A stretch of DNA of 64,000 bases from Thermogemmatispora tikiterensis (GCF_003268475.1 NZ_MCIF01000002.1:1775074-1839073); one strand, 5' to 3'; shown: positions 55,145 to 64,000, counted from the first letter of the stretch. Translations and numbers: made by a program. Notes: a model not told the origin generated them from the sequence alone.

Positions 55145-55804
55145 ATGAAGCGTGAGCCAGCGCGGAGCAGGTTCTCACCTGGGTCGTTCGCTTCCTCAGC
55201 GGAGGAGACAGCCAGGGCCGAGCTGGAGCGAGCTTTGATCGAGCACAGCGAGACTCTGCTTCAGAACCTGCAATTCTATGTTGTGCGCCTGGGGGTGGCT
55301 CCCGAGAGGGAGGCCCATGCCATCGCGCTGGAGGTCTTACAGGAGGTGGCCGTTGAGGCGCTGGCCCATGCCGCGCGCTTCGAGCCGGGGCGCCAGCCAT
55401 TGGCCTGGTTGCTGGGGATCGGGCTGAATGTGATCCGACGTCAGAGGGCTGAGCGGGCACGCCGGAGCCAGCGCGAGCTTTCTCCCGTCCGTCTGGCAAG
55501 TGCGCTATCCGGGGAAGAGTCCCCCAGCGAGCTGGAAGTCTTCGATCAACTGCAGGCGACGAGCAGCGGGCCAGAAGAGGAGGTTGAGGCCGAGCAGGGG
55601 ATGGCGGCACTGCTGGCTCTGGTCGGCGAGGAGGATCGCGAGCTGTTGCGTCTGGCAGTGGTCGAGGGCTGCGAGCGTGAGCTGCTGGCGCGTCACCTGG
55701 GGATTAGCCCGGGGGCAGCGCGGGTACGGCTCCATCGAGCGCTCCAGCGTCTGCGGCGGGCCTTCCAGCAGCAGTCTGCCACCAACCCGGGTAGGCCCGG
55801 CTAG
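55145..55804 (+). CDS. ECF-like sigma factor
   Basis: 219 residues. The region-2 part (LLQNLQFYVVRLGVAPEREA; ALEVLQEVAVEALAHAARF; PLAWLLGIGLNVIRRQRAER) is divergent but keeps the helix pattern. Region 4 is clear (LLALVGEEDRELLRLAVVEG; ERELLARHLGISPGAARVRL; HRALQRLRRAF). It lacks the canonical DxxQ(D/E)xF motif. The next gene, 137 bases on, is a membrane protein that is likely its anti-sigma partner. The ATG at 55145 is the start nearest the conserved part. Confidence 0.78.
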   Translation: MKREPARSRFSPGSFASSAEETARAELERALIEHSETLLQNLQFYVVRLGVAPEREAHAIALEVLQEVAVEALAHAARFEPGRQPLAWLLGIGLNVIRRQRAERARRSQRELSPVRLASALSGEESPSELEVFDQLQATSSGPEEEVEAEQGMAALLALVGEEDRELLRLAVVEGCERELLARHLGISPGAARVRLHRALQRLRRAFQQQSATNPGRPG

Positions 55805-55941
55805 CAGCCTGGTCTTCAGATGCGCTCGGATCAGGGAGGAAGTGAGCAGAAAGGGGTTTGTCGATCTAGAGAGGTATTTGCTGAGCGATTATCAAGCAGT
55901 CAGACAGCGACTTAAGAACAGAGCAGAGAAGGGATCGATCA

Positions 55942-57186
55942 ATGAAGTTACAAGAGCATGCACACGAGCACTCGCTGCCCGAGGGGGAGCGACGCGCGCG
56001 TTTCTTGCGGCGCTACCTGGAGGCTCTGGAGAGCGGCGATGAGCAGAGGCTGGCGCTGCTGCTGCAGGAGGCAGAGGCCGATGCCGGCCTGGAGGAGCTG
56101 CTGCTAGAGACTAATGCTGCTCTGGCGGCGGAGGACGGGCTGACGGTGACTGCCGCCGAGGGCGAGGAGGCGCGCCGCCAGCTTGAGCAGGCCGTGAAGC
56201 GCTCGCAGCCGGTGCCAGAGAAGGCGAGCCTGGCCAGCACGGAGTCGCTCCTGGGCGGGGCTGGCCCGCGGGTGCGCCCGGTGCAGGTGCCGCAAGGACG
56301 CCGCGTGCCGGTTCGCCAGGTGCTGCGCCGTTCGTGGATGGTGATCGCCGCGGCGGTGCTGTTGGTGGTCTTGTTCGTGGTCGGCAGTAGCACCGGGCTG
56401 GCGGCGACGTTTCTCTCGTTCTTTAGCGTGCAGCGCTTCCAGCCGGTGCCAGTCAGTCAGCAGACGATCAAGGCGACCCAGCTTCCGCTGTTGCGCGATC
56501 TGGGCGAGTTGCAGACCACGCCGACGTTGCTGCGACTGGAGCGCAATCTGACGCGCGCTCAGGCCGAGCAACTGGCCGGCTTCACGCTCAAGTTGCCGAC
56601 GAATCTGCCGGCCTCCTTCAGCGGTCGGCAGCCAGCCTTTGATGTGCTGGAGGGCGGCCAGGCAACCTTTACGTTCCATGCGGCCAGCGCGCGCGCCTAC
56701 CTGACGCGCATCGGCCACGCGAACCTGACCATTCCCTCTCAGTTGGACGGGGCGACCTTTGTCATCCATGTCCCGCGCATTGTCGAGACCCACTATGTGA
56801 GCAGCAGTGGCAAGGTGCTGGTGATCCTGCAAGCGCCATCGCCGACGATCGAGGCCACGGGTAAGGCTTCGCTGGAGGATCTGCGCGATTTCTTGCTTTC
56901 GCTGCCAGGGCTGCCCCCGTCGCTGGTGCAGCAGCTGCGCCAGATCGATCTGCGCAGCGGCACGGTGCCGATCCCCGTGCTGACCGGCATGTCTTCCCGG
57001 ACGGTAACAGTCCAGGGCCAATCGGGCCTTTTGCTGACCAGTGACCAGCTTGAGTCGTCCAGTCAGGTGACGAATCTGCCGGTCGGGGAGGCCGTGCTCT
57101 GGCAGGCCCAGGGACGCGTCTATCTGCTGGGCGAGAGCGGTCACGATCAGAATGAGCTGTTGAGCGTGGCGAATAGCTTGCAGTAG
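55942..57186 (+). CDS. Membrane protein, likely anti-sigma partner with DUF4367-like domain
   Basis: Cytoplasmic N-terminus of about 130 residues (acidic helices, then basic PVRQVLRRSW), one membrane span (MVIAAAVLLVVLFVVGSSTG), and about 260 outside residues. The outside part has the DUF4367 look: a strand pair FTLKLPTNLPASFSGRQPAF, later DGATFVIHVPRIVETHYVSS and a final GEAVLWQAQGRVYLLGESGH, as in sporulation and anti-sigma sensor proteins. There is no zinc-finger HxxxCxxC. It follows the sigma gene on the same strand, which supports an anti-sigma role. Function inferred from layout. Confidence 0.65.
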   Translation: MKLQEHAHEHSLPEGERRARFLRRYLEALESGDEQRLALLLQEAEADAGLEELLLETNAALAAEDGLTVTAAEGEEARRQLEQAVKRSQPVPEKASLASTESLLGGAGPRVRPVQVPQGRRVPVRQVLRRSWMVIAAAVLLVVLFVVGSSTGLAATFLSFFSVQRFQPVPVSQQTIKATQLPLLRDLGELQTTPTLLRLERNLTRAQAEQLAGFTLKLPTNLPASFSGRQPAFDVLEGGQATFTFHAASARAYLTRIGHANLTIPSQLDGATFVIHVPRIVETHYVSSSGKVLVILQAPSPTIEATGKASLEDLRDFLLSLPGLPPSLVQQLRQIDLRSGTVPIPVLTGMSSRTVTVQGQSGLLLTSDQLESSSQVTNLPVGEAVLWQAQGRVYLLGESGHDQNELLSVANSLQ

Positions 57187-57608
57187 GCAGACTCACCGGC
57201 CTGCTGGCTCTCTCGCTCAGGATTGAGCGCGCTTCGCCTCACACGCTTCTCTCAGCGGTGCGCACCCAGTTCCGCATCAGGCGAGGCAACGGATCGGCAG
57301 AGGTCGTCAGGATAACTGGACTGATCCCCAGGCTTGACGGCTTCGGGCCGATCCGTTGCTGTCTGTCTGTCTTTCGGTCCGACTGGCCGATTGACACAGG
57401 CCGGCCTCCGTCGGCTTTGGGGCCGCGCAGCGGGGACGAACGGAACCGGCCTGGCTCTCTCAGGCCGGGCGGAATGACCGCGGCGCCAGGTTGCTCTTCT
57501 TGTTGATGCAGCCAGCAACGCCAGGAACGGGGCGGCTGATCGACCTGGCGTGGTCTGTCTGCGTGAGCGAATCTGATCCAATCTGATGAAGAGGAGCGAG
57601 GAGCGTTC
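57187..57608 (+). repeat. Intergenic region with a 12-bp perfect inverted repeat before the ABC genes
   Basis: CAACGGATCGGC (57287-57298) and GCCGATCCGTTG (57347-57358) pair perfectly across a 48-base loop. More GC-rich pairing (GGCCGGCC types) follows. No coding region is supported. The structure lies 250 bases before the ABC ATPase gene and may be a leader or terminator for the gene upstream. Confidence 0.5.
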
Positions 57609-58562
57609 ATGTCTGGTGAGTCACAGGGGCAGGAGCAGGAGCCGGCGATCGAGGTCGAGGGGCTGACGAAGCTCTACCACCGGTTGCTGGCAGTCGATCA
57701 TATCAGCTTCGTGACCTATCGCGGCGAGGCTTTCGGTTTTTTGGGGCCGAATGGCGCGGGCAAGAGTACGGTGGTCAAGATTTTGACGGGCCTGGTTCAG
57801 CCTACTGAGGGAACGGTTCGTATCCTGGGGCGGCCTCTGGGCGATCGTGAGGTGCGGCGCCGCATCGGCTATTTGCCGGAGCTGCCAACCTTCCATCGCT
57901 GGCTGACGGCGGCGGAGTTTCTGAGCTTTCACGGCTCGCTCTATGGGCTGCGCGGCTCATTGCTGCGGGCGCGCATGGAGGAGGTGCTGGCCCTGGTTGG
58001 GCTGGCAGGCCGCGAGCGCCAGCGCCTGGGGACCTTTTCGAAGGGGATGCTGCAGCGCATTGGCCTGGCTCAGGCTCTGCTGAATCGCCCGGAGTTGCTG
58101 ATTATCGATGAGCTGTCGACGGGCCTCGATCCGGTCGGTCAGCACGATCTGCGCAGTTTGTTGCTCGATCTGAAGCGGGCGGGGACCAGCATCTTTATTA
58201 ATTCGCATCAGCTTCCCGATGTCGAGGCGCTCTGCGATCGGGTGGCTATCATTAACCTGGGGCGCATTCTGAAGGTCGGGGCCCCGGAGGAGCTGTTTGA
58301 TGAGCCGCTGCTGGTGGAGCTGCGCGCGGAGCCGCTGAGTGAGGCCCTGCTGCAACGGCTGGCTCAGCTGGCGCTGGCGGTGGAGCGCGATCAGTATGAT
58401 CCTGGCCGGGTGCTGCTGCGCCTGCAGCGCGAGGAGCAGGCCGCCGAGGTGGCGGAGGCGGTCCATGCCTGCGGGGCGCGCCTCTATCGTCTGGCTCCGC
58501 ATCGGCGCTCGCTGGAACAGGTTTTTCTGCGGACGATCGAGCTGTCGCGCAGTCTGCAATAG
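57609..58562 (+). CDS. ABC transporter ATP-binding protein (ABC-2 type)
   Basis: 317 residues. Walker A GPNGAGKST (46-54), Q-loop near GLVQPTEGTVRILGRPL, signature TFSKGMLQRIGLAQALLNRP, Walker B LLIIDELSTGLDPVG, and an H-loop His in INSHQLPDVEALCDR. The signature is FSKGM rather than LSGGQ, as is common in this subfamily of exporters. The permease follows after 26 bases. Such pairs move drugs, lipids or copper-related substrates (NosFY-like) outward. Substrate unknown. Confidence 0.92.
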   Translation: MSGESQGQEQEPAIEVEGLTKLYHRLLAVDHISFVTYRGEAFGFLGPNGAGKSTVVKILTGLVQPTEGTVRILGRPLGDREVRRRIGYLPELPTFHRWLTAAEFLSFHGSLYGLRGSLLRARMEEVLALVGLAGRERQRLGTFSKGMLQRIGLAQALLNRPELLIIDELSTGLDPVGQHDLRSLLLDLKRAGTSIFINSHQLPDVEALCDRVAIINLGRILKVGAPEELFDEPLLVELRAEPLSEALLQRLAQLALAVERDQYDPGRVLLRLQREEQAAEVAEAVHACGARLYRLAPHRRSLEQVFLRTIELSRSLQ

Positions 58563-58588
58563 GTCCGCTGAGGAGGTGCTGCTGAGCT

Positions 58589-59446
58589 ATGGGCTGGTTG
58601 GTTATCGCTCGCTTTACGCTCAAGGAGATTGTGCGCCGCCGTATCTTTCTGGCGGTGGTCGTGCTGACGGTGCTGCTGCTGGGCCTCTTTACGCTCTTGC
58701 TCAATGCGTTGGTCGATAATCTCCGGCAGGCCCAGCCTGAGAATATGGATCTGCTGCTGCTGGGAATCGGGGCGCTGATGGCGGTGCTGGCGAGCTGGTC
58801 GGTCTATTTGCAGTCGAGTTTGATGACGCTCTTGCTGACGGCGGGCATGCTCTCGGCGGAGATCGAGGCGGGGACGCTGGCGGTGATTGTGCCGAAGCCC
58901 TTGCATCGCGTGGAGATCGTCTTTGGGAAGTGGCTGGCTTATGCTCTGGTACTGGGCGGCTATACGGCGGTGCTGGAGCTGGGTTTCCTGGGGGTGATCT
59001 ACTGGAAGACGGGCTATTGGCCCGACGGGATGGCTCAGGCCCTTGGACTGCTGGAGCTGGGGATGCTCTGCTTGCTGGCTTTGCTGACAGTGGGCAGCGC
59101 CAGTCTGCCAACGTTGGCGAACGGAGCGATCGCAGCCTTGCTCTTTCTGGCGACGCCGATCGCCAGCTTCGCTCAGGTGGTGACGCAGATTACGGGCGAG
59201 AGTACAACGGTGGATCGCATTAAGACGCTCTTTGAGCTGCTAATGCCCTCCGATGCTCTCTGGCATGCGGCTTCTGCGGCACTGCTGCCGCCGGTGGCCC
59301 AGGATTTGATCGGTCTTCACCAGGTGCAGAATCTGCCAATCATTGGGGCCGAGGCGCTGACGCCGGCGATGGGGCTCTGGGTGGCGCTCTATATCGTGGT
59401 GTTGCCGCTGCTGGGGATGCTGCGCTTTGCCCATCGCGATCTCTAG
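58589..59446 (+). CDS. ABC-2 type transporter permease
   Basis: 285 residues with six hydrophobic segments (IFLAVVVLTVLLLGLFTLLL, LLLLGIGALMAVLASWSVYL, and others). SAEIEAGTLAVIVPKPLHRV and IVFGKWLAYALVLGGYTAVL match the NosY/ABC-2 permease region that contacts the ATPase. GAGGAGG precedes the ATG. Cotranscribed with the ATPase gene at 57609 and probably forms a complete two-gene exporter. Confidence 0.88.
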   Translation: MGWLVIARFTLKEIVRRRIFLAVVVLTVLLLGLFTLLLNALVDNLRQAQPENMDLLLLGIGALMAVLASWSVYLQSSLMTLLLTAGMLSAEIEAGTLAVIVPKPLHRVEIVFGKWLAYALVLGGYTAVLELGFLGVIYWKTGYWPDGMAQALGLLELGMLCLLALLTVGSASLPTLANGAIAALLFLATPIASFAQVVTQITGESTTVDRIKTLFELLMPSDALWHAASAALLPPVAQDLIGLHQVQNLPIIGAEALTPAMGLWVALYIVVLPLLGMLRFAHRDL

Positions 59447-59648
59447 CGCCGGCTGGTAGTGGTAGATCGACTGGTCGGCGCGAGGGCGCCAGTCGAGGCG
59501 CTGGGGTGAGTCAGGAGAGGATGGCAAGAGGGACGGAACGGCGCCCGGCGCTCCCGCTGCTGTCCTGTGCAGGTGGAGAGAGCACCGGCCCCTGTTCCGT
59601 CCCCGCTCGCTCTATGAAGAACGCCATGAAGTTGTTGCCTGCGTCCTA

Positions 59649-60641
59649 TCAGGCAAGATCGCGCAAGAGATGGGCCTGGATCGGCTGACGTAGGGTGCGT
59701 AATGCCTTGACTTCAATTTGGCGGATGCGCTCGCGCGTCAGTTTGAAGTGCGCACTCAGCTCCTCCAGGGTGTGACAGTAGCCGTCGGCCAGGCCGTAGC
59801 GCATCTCGATGACTTGCCGCTCGCGCTGGTTCAGCAGTTCCAGGGCGCTGGCGATCTGGTCGCGCAAGGCCCGATGGGTGACGGCCTCCGCCGGGGCCGT
59901 GGCCCGTGTGTCTTCCAGGGTGTCGGCCAGGTGATAGGGTTCGTCGTCGGTCAGGGGGGCGTCCAGGGAAATGGGGTTCTCGGCCATGCCCTGCAGTTCG
60001 ACGACGCGCTCTTTGCTGAGACGGGCCACCCGCGCGATCTCTTCAGCTTCGGGATCACGCCCCAGCTCCTGGTAGAGATGGCGCGTGATGCGCTTGATTT
60101 TGTAGATCATTTCGACGACGTGCACCGGGATGTGGATGGTGCGCGTGTGCTCGGCGACGGCGCGACTGATGGCCTGACGAATCCACCAGGTGGCATACGT
60201 ACTGAAGCGAAAGCCCCGCGAGGGGTCGAATTTCTGGGCCGCGCGGATGAGTCCCAGGTTCCCTTCCTGGACCAGGTCAAGCAGAGAAATACCCTGGGTG
60301 TTGTAACGCTTGGCAATGCTGACGACCAGCCGCAGGTTGGATTCGACCAGCCGCTGCTGGGCTTCGATGTCTCCTTCGGCAACTCGCCGCGCCAGCTCCA
60401 TTTCTTCTTCGGCGCTCAGCAGGGGATAGCGCCCAATCTCTCCCAGATATTTGCGAATGGCGTTGTCCAGGGTCTCGTCTTCTTCCTCTTCTTCTAGCTC
60501 GTCTTCGTCCCCCGCGACTAGCTCGTCGTCGTCTCGAAAGAGTTCGTCGTCGTCCTGGTAGAAGGCCAGGACGGCCTCATCGTGACATCCTTGCTTCGCT
60601 CGGCGCGTGCTCCTTGTGCTTCTCCGCGCATTGGTTGCCAT
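59649..60641 (-). CDS. sigA: Sigma-70 family RNA polymerase sigma factor (housekeeping-type, RpoD/SigA-like)
   Basis: 330 residues. Region 1.2 ([20 protein letters not shown]), region 2 ([40 protein letters not shown]), region 3, and region 4 ([35 protein letters not shown]) all match group 1/2 sigma factors. An acidic stretch ([20 protein letters not shown]) stands where region 1.1 would be, without the usual fold. It may be the main sigma or a close paralog; a second copy elsewhere would settle this. The ATG at 60641 with AGGA upstream is preferred to an earlier start that adds 43 unconserved residues. Confidence 0.88.
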   Translation of the reverse strand: MATNARRSTRSTRRAKQGCHDEAVLAFYQDDDELFRDDDELVAGDEDELEEEEEDETLDNAIRKYLGEIGRYPLLSAEEEMELARRVAEGDIEAQQRLVESNLRLVVSIAKRYNTQGISLLDLVQEGNLGLIRAAQKFDPSRGFRFSTYATWWIRQAISRAVAEHTRTIHIPVHVVEMIYKIKRITRHLYQELGRDPEAEEIARVARLSKERVVELQGMAENPISLDAPLTDDEPYHLADTLEDTRATAPAEAVTHRALRDQIASALELLNQRERQVIEMRYGLADGYCHTLEELSAHFKLTRERIRQIEVKALRTLRQPIQAHLLRDLA

Positions 60642-61062
60642 TGTTTGTTTCCTGACTCCTTTACCTCTCATAACCACTTCCCACGTGTTGGTTGCCGGGG
60701 CAAAACCCGAAATTTTTTCGGTCTCTTTCCCCCCATCCTTCTCTATTGCAAGAAATGTGCCAATATCCAAGTACGCACGGATATGACGATTCTTTCATGC
60801 TTTTGTGCTCAAAATAATGCCGGCTTGCCGTAAATTTTTTCAGGGTGGTGCGGATTTTTCCCCACCCGGCCCGGCCTGGCGATCCGGGATTGCTCGAAAA
60901 AAGTGCTTGCTTCGGTTCTTTGTCGATAGAGTTGGTTGTTGCCTGGTTCGTGTGTGGCGGCCCGGCTGCTCTGGTCTGGCAGCACCGGGCCTGACGGGGC
61001 CGCTGGTGATGGCTTCTGCCCCCCGCTGTGGGGTTGGGGCTGAGAAAGTGGATGATTCGACG
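60642..61062. other. Divergent intergenic region between sigA-like and zinc-ribbon genes
   Basis: AT-richer than its neighbours (for example TAAATTTTTTC and AAAATAATGCC), consistent with promoters for both genes. No gene is supported and no exact promoter could be chosen with confidence. Confidence 0.4.
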
Positions 61063-62358
61063 ATGCATGTCTTCAGACATCGCTCCGGCGCGGGACGTTC
61101 CGCTCTCTGCCCGCGCTGCTCGCGCCCGCTCTCTGCTGGCAGCCGGCGCTGTCCGTTCTGTGGCTCGCGGCTCTCTTCTGGCTGGGGAATTTCGCGCAGC
61201 CGGGGAGCAACTCGCGCGGCCTCGTCTCCACCAGGTCATGCGGGGGGCCGTCTGCGCTCCGGCTCTCGTTCCCGTCTCGCTGCCGCTTCTCGCTCCCGAC
61301 CTCAGCGGCCCCCGCCGGCGGGGAGCGGCAGCGGTGGCCCGCCGCTGGTCACAGGCGCTGGCAGGGGGGCGGGCGGCCAGGATCAGGAGACCGAGCGGCG
61401 CCAGAGGCTGGCCGAGCTGCCGACGCGCCCTCTGCTGGCCCAGGGAAGAGGACCGCGCCCGGGGCCGATCCTGCGTACGGGGTCTACGACGGGAGCTTCT
61501 CCAGGAGCGGGTATCGGCCCCAGTCCAGGCTTGCCGCCTGGAGGGGCCACAGGATCTCTCTCAGGGAGCAGCAGGGGAGTGGACGCGACATCTGCCGCCG
61601 CTGGAGAGGAGATTTCTGAGGGGACGGCTCTGGCGCGGCGGCGCGCGGCGCGGGTGGCGGCCCGTCGGGCGGCGCTGGCGACGGTGACGACGCTGCCGCT
61701 GCGGCGCTTGATGACGGCGCGGCGCTCAGGGCCAATGTCGGCGGAGCAGACGGGGCGCGGGCTGACTCCTCCTTCGCTGCCGGGGATGACTCGACGAGGG
61801 GCGACGGGCGAGCTGCTGCTGTGGCTTGGGGGAACGCTCGTGCTGCTGGCGCTGACGACGGTGCTGGCCTGGGCCGTGCTGCTGCGGTCGAGTGCGCCGC
61901 TGTCGCTGGCCTGGCAGGGGAGGATGGCGACGGTGACAGCCAGCGGTGAGGCGTCGCTGAGACCGACGCCGGGCCTGCGCCTGGTGCGCCTGGATACAGG
62001 GCCGCTCACTGTGGGCATGAGGCTGCGCCTGGCCGGCAGCGGTTTTAGTGCCTTTGCGCCGGTGCGCTTCTGGCTCGATGGGCGTCTGGCTTTTGTCGAT
62101 GAGCGCGGCTGGCCCGTGCTGGTGGAGGCCGATGGGGCCGGTCGCTTTACGGTGAGCCTGCGCTTGCTGCCACAATGGCCCCCAGGCCATCATACGCTGC
62201 TGGCGCGCGATCTGCAGACGGGCCAGGCGGCAACGCTGGCGCTGCTGCTGGGGCCGGCTGCACAGCCCAGCGTGACGCCTTCGCCCTCGGCTGGCTCCGG
62301 CTGCCAACTGGTGAGAGGCCCGGTCACCGGGGATTGCCCGGCTCAGCGCCTGGTCTGA
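61063..62358 (+). CDS. Zinc-ribbon membrane protein with extracellular beta domain
   Basis: 431 residues. The N-terminus has a double zinc ribbon (ALCPRCSRPLSAGSRRCPFC). A disordered stretch of about 220 residues, rich in Ser, Arg, Gly and Pro, follows. One span (ELLLWLGGTLVLLALTTVLA) leads to about 160 outside residues with a beta-sandwich look (LRLRLAGSGFSAFAPVRFWL; GRFTVSLRLLPQWPPGHHTL). The last outside domain resembles Ig-like modules with the GSGF...PV pattern. The start is uncertain: the GTG at 61048 is in frame too. No family recognised. Head-to-head with the sigma factor gene. Confidence 0.6.
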   Translation: MHVFRHRSGAGRSALCPRCSRPLSAGSRRCPFCGSRLSSGWGISRSRGATRAASSPPGHAGGRLRSGSRSRLAAASRSRPQRPPPAGSGSGGPPLVTGAGRGAGGQDQETERRQRLAELPTRPLLAQGRGPRPGPILRTGSTTGASPGAGIGPSPGLPPGGATGSLSGSSRGVDATSAAAGEEISEGTALARRRAARVAARRAALATVTTLPLRRLMTARRSGPMSAEQTGRGLTPPSLPGMTRRGATGELLLWLGGTLVLLALTTVLAWAVLLRSSAPLSLAWQGRMATVTASGEASLRPTPGLRLVRLDTGPLTVGMRLRLAGSGFSAFAPVRFWLDGRLAFVDERGWPVLVEADGAGRFTVSLRLLPQWPPGHHTLLARDLQTGQAATLALLLGPAAQPSVTPSPSAGSGCQLVRGPVTGDCPAQRLV

Positions 62359-62491
62359 GCGACGTGATATAATCCAGTGATCGCTTGCCCTGCTCTGCCT
62401 TACGCTGGCCGGCTGGCCACGGCAGGAGGCAGCGGGCACGACGGCGATTGATCTCTTGTTGGCTTGCTTGTTTGAGAGAGGATGTGTGACG

Positions 62492-63460
62492 ATGGCTCAG
62501 ACGATGACGCCCTATGAGCGGGTGCGCGCGGCCCTGGCCGGGGAGGCGGTGGACCGTGTGCCGTTTGTGTTCTGGCATCATTTCCGACCCGAGGGGTCGG
62601 GCGAGCGCCTAGCTCAGTTGACGCTGGAGTTCTTTGTAGAGAAATTCGCTCTCGATATCATCAAGGTGATGCCGGATCTGCCCTATCCGCTGCCGACCGA
62701 TGGCTCGGCGCGCCTGGAGGAGCTGGCCGGGCATCCGCACCTGGATCTGACGACGCCCAGTTTCCGCGAGCAACTGGTCTGTATTCGGGCGATCCGCCAG
62801 CGGGTGGGGCCAGAGTATCCGCTGATTGTGACGCTCTTCAGTCCGTTGACGTATGTGCTGCGGGCGATCGGGAAGCGCCAGGGGGTGGAGGCGATCCGGG
62901 CGAATCCAGAGGCGGCGCGCCGGGCAATGGAGACGATCGCCGCCAATCTGCGCCTGTTGATGAGCGAGGCGATCAAGGCGGGGGCCAGCGGGATTTTCTT
63001 TTCGTGTATGGGGGCGACGACGGCGGATTTTACGCGCGAGGAGTACCGCACGCTGGGCCGGCCCTACGATCTGGCAGCGCTAGAGGGGGCGCAGGCCGGC
63101 TGGCTGAACATAGTGCATGTGCATGCCGATCCTGATCAGTCCGAGGATGAGGTCTATTTCGAGAGCTTTACGGATTATCCGGTGCAGGTGATTAGCTGGA
63201 GCGATCGGCTGACAGGGCCGAGTTTGAGCGAGGCACTGCAGTTGACGAGCAAGGCGCTGATGGGCGGGCTGCACGAGCGGGGACCGCTGACGCGCGGCAG
63301 CGAGGAGGAGCTGAAGAATGAGATGTTGTCGGCGATCTCTCAGACGAATGCGCGGCGCTTGATTCTGGCTAATGGCTGCTCGGTGCCGGACGATACGCCG
63401 GAGGAGTGGCTGCATCTGGCGCGTCGCCTGTTGGAGACGTCGGGGCTGGCGCGCTCGTAG
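62492..63460 (+). CDS. Uroporphyrinogen decarboxylase-family protein
   Basis: 323 residues from the ATG at 62492. TIM-barrel family marks are YERVRAALAGEAVDRVPFVF at the start, IVTLFSPLTYVLRAIGKR, IFFSCMGATTADFTREEYRT and VQVISWSDRLTGPSLSEALQ. The opening differs from true HemE, which has the PVWxMRQAGRYLPE loop for the four carboxylates. A related corrinoid or cobalamin-dependent methyltransferase role, as in MtaA/MtbA or other UroD-like proteins, is therefore as likely. Reaction unknown. AGGA lies nine bases before the ATG. Confidence 0.82.
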   Translation: MAQTMTPYERVRAALAGEAVDRVPFVFWHHFRPEGSGERLAQLTLEFFVEKFALDIIKVMPDLPYPLPTDGSARLEELAGHPHLDLTTPSFREQLVCIRAIRQRVGPEYPLIVTLFSPLTYVLRAIGKRQGVEAIRANPEAARRAMETIAANLRLLMSEAIKAGASGIFFSCMGATTADFTREEYRTLGRPYDLAALEGAQAGWLNIVHVHADPDQSEDEVYFESFTDYPVQVISWSDRLTGPSLSEALQLTSKALMGGLHERGPLTRGSEEELKNEMLSAISQTNARRLILANGCSVPDDTPEEWLHLARRLLETSGLARS

Positions 63461-63540
63461 TGAGGATTGCCCAGAGGCGGGGCTGAGCGCGGCTCTTGAG
63501 ATCGCTGCCGCCAGGGATCGGGCAGGCCGGCGCGAGGGGG

Positions 63541-63777
63541 TCAGACGCTCTGCCCCAGCTCGCGCTTGCGTTGCTCTTCAGAGACATCTTCGATCAGCTC
63601 GGTCACCGGGACCTCCAGGACCTTGGCCAGGCGGTCAAGGGTGTCGGTTCTGATGACATGATAGGGATTATGAAAGATAGCCCTAATAATGTTGTAGCTG
63701 ATCTCGGAGCGCTGCGATAGCTTGTTCATCGAAACGCCTTTCTGCTCCGCAACCTCCCTCACGCGCAGGCGTAACAT
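63541..63777 (-). CDS. XRE-family HTH regulator (Cro/C1 type)
   Basis: 78 residues, nearly all a helix-turn-helix domain: LRVREVAEQKGVSMNKLSQR, then ISYNIIRAIFHNPYHVIRTD with the recognition helix, and TLDRLAKVLEVPVTELIEDV. This is the short Cro-like form seen in small transcriptional regulators. AGGGGG lies about ten bases before the ATG. Convergent with the UroD-family gene. Targets unknown. Confidence 0.87.
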   Translation of the reverse strand: MLRLRVREVAEQKGVSMNKLSQRSEISYNIIRAIFHNPYHVIRTDTLDRLAKVLEVPVTELIEDVSEEQRKRELGQSV

Positions 63778-64000
63778 GTCGCTTTATCCCCCTGCTAGTC
63801 AGATTTTCTGCCCTTCTCCAGCACCAGTGTGCCCACAAGAGCTAAACCGCTTCATCGACTACTGGAGGTACCTGGATGCTTCTAACCTGATCCAGTCACT
63901 CTGGCCGTTGAGCGCTACACTCCTCCCTCTTCGCTTCTTTCCTTCCCTCATCTTACCTCTATGGCTATAGGAATATTTCCACGCCTCACGAGGGACGCTA

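Noticed and set aside
51066..57186. A prophage built around the terminase
   Set aside because: No integrase, portal, capsid, tail or lysis gene is found on either side within the window, and the neighbours are ordinary chromosomal types.

Overview
The window is GC-rich, gene-dense chromosomal DNA from a bacterium. No tRNA, rRNA, CRISPR array, integrase or transposase was seen. Several traits point to the Ktedonobacteria branch of Chloroflexota (a Thermogemmatispora-like organism): eukaryotic-type Ser/Thr kinases fused to extracellular domains, several sigma/anti-sigma pairs, TPR and HEAT proteins, a classic SAM-I riboswitch on metK, and mixed ATG/GTG/TTG starts behind good Shine-Dalgarno sites. 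This placement is an inference from gene content; no marker gene proves it.

Layout. 1-9.7 kb: a truncated hotdog thioesterase, ftsH, a CYTH protein, the arginine genes argJ-argD, a methyltransferase-like protein, a PaaG-like enoyl-CoA hydratase and holB. 10.0-12.8 kb: a sigma factor gene translationally coupled to a zinc-finger anti-sigma gene whose reading frame is broken at a run of ten C. 13.0-20.7 kb (minus strand): an acyl-CoA dehydrogenase, then a SAM-cycle cluster read as mtnA, HD hydrolase, PfkB kinase, ahcY, SAM-I riboswitch with terminator, metK. 21-25 kb: an ECF sigma factor, a winged-helix-like protein, and a histidine kinase with its receiver protein. 25-28.8 kb: pepA, moaD, moaE and a fused MNT-HEPN protein with a degenerate HEPN motif. 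29-36 kb (minus): a TPR protein, GntR regulator, thioredoxin, Bax-inhibitor-1 protein, two zinc-ribbon proteins and a ferredoxin. 36.5-50.9 kb: a methyltransferase, Eis-like acetyltransferase, carboxylate-amine ligase, a non-RD Ser/Thr kinase with an extracellular domain, an M29-like aminopeptidase, a YbjN-like protein, a pseudokinase-Rieske fusion, a DUF1015 protein and a nitrilase-family hydrolase. 51-64 kb: a HEAT-like protein, an orphan terminase large subunit, a third sigma factor with a membrane partner, an ABC exporter pair, a housekeeping-type sigma factor, a zinc-ribbon membrane protein, a UroD-family protein and an XRE regulator.

How the genes work together. The 14.5-20.7 kb block makes SAM (metK), breaks down SAH (ahcY) and handles the methylthioribose branch (mtnA), with metK under SAM feedback through the riboswitch. 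argJ-argD form part of arginine synthesis, and moaD-moaE form molybdopterin synthase. Much of the rest is signalling and envelope sensing: three ECF-like sigma factors, two of them beside membrane proteins that look like their anti-sigma partners, and two kinase-fold membrane proteins that carry different outside domains.

The most unusual items are the membrane protein joining a catalytically dead kinase fold to a Rieske [2Fe-2S] domain through an internal Tat-like segment (45.5-47.6 kb), the poly-C interrupted anti-sigma gene (11.16 kb), the single-chain MNT-HEPN protein with a lost HEPN histidine (27.9 kb), and an intact terminase with no phage around it (53.1 kb).
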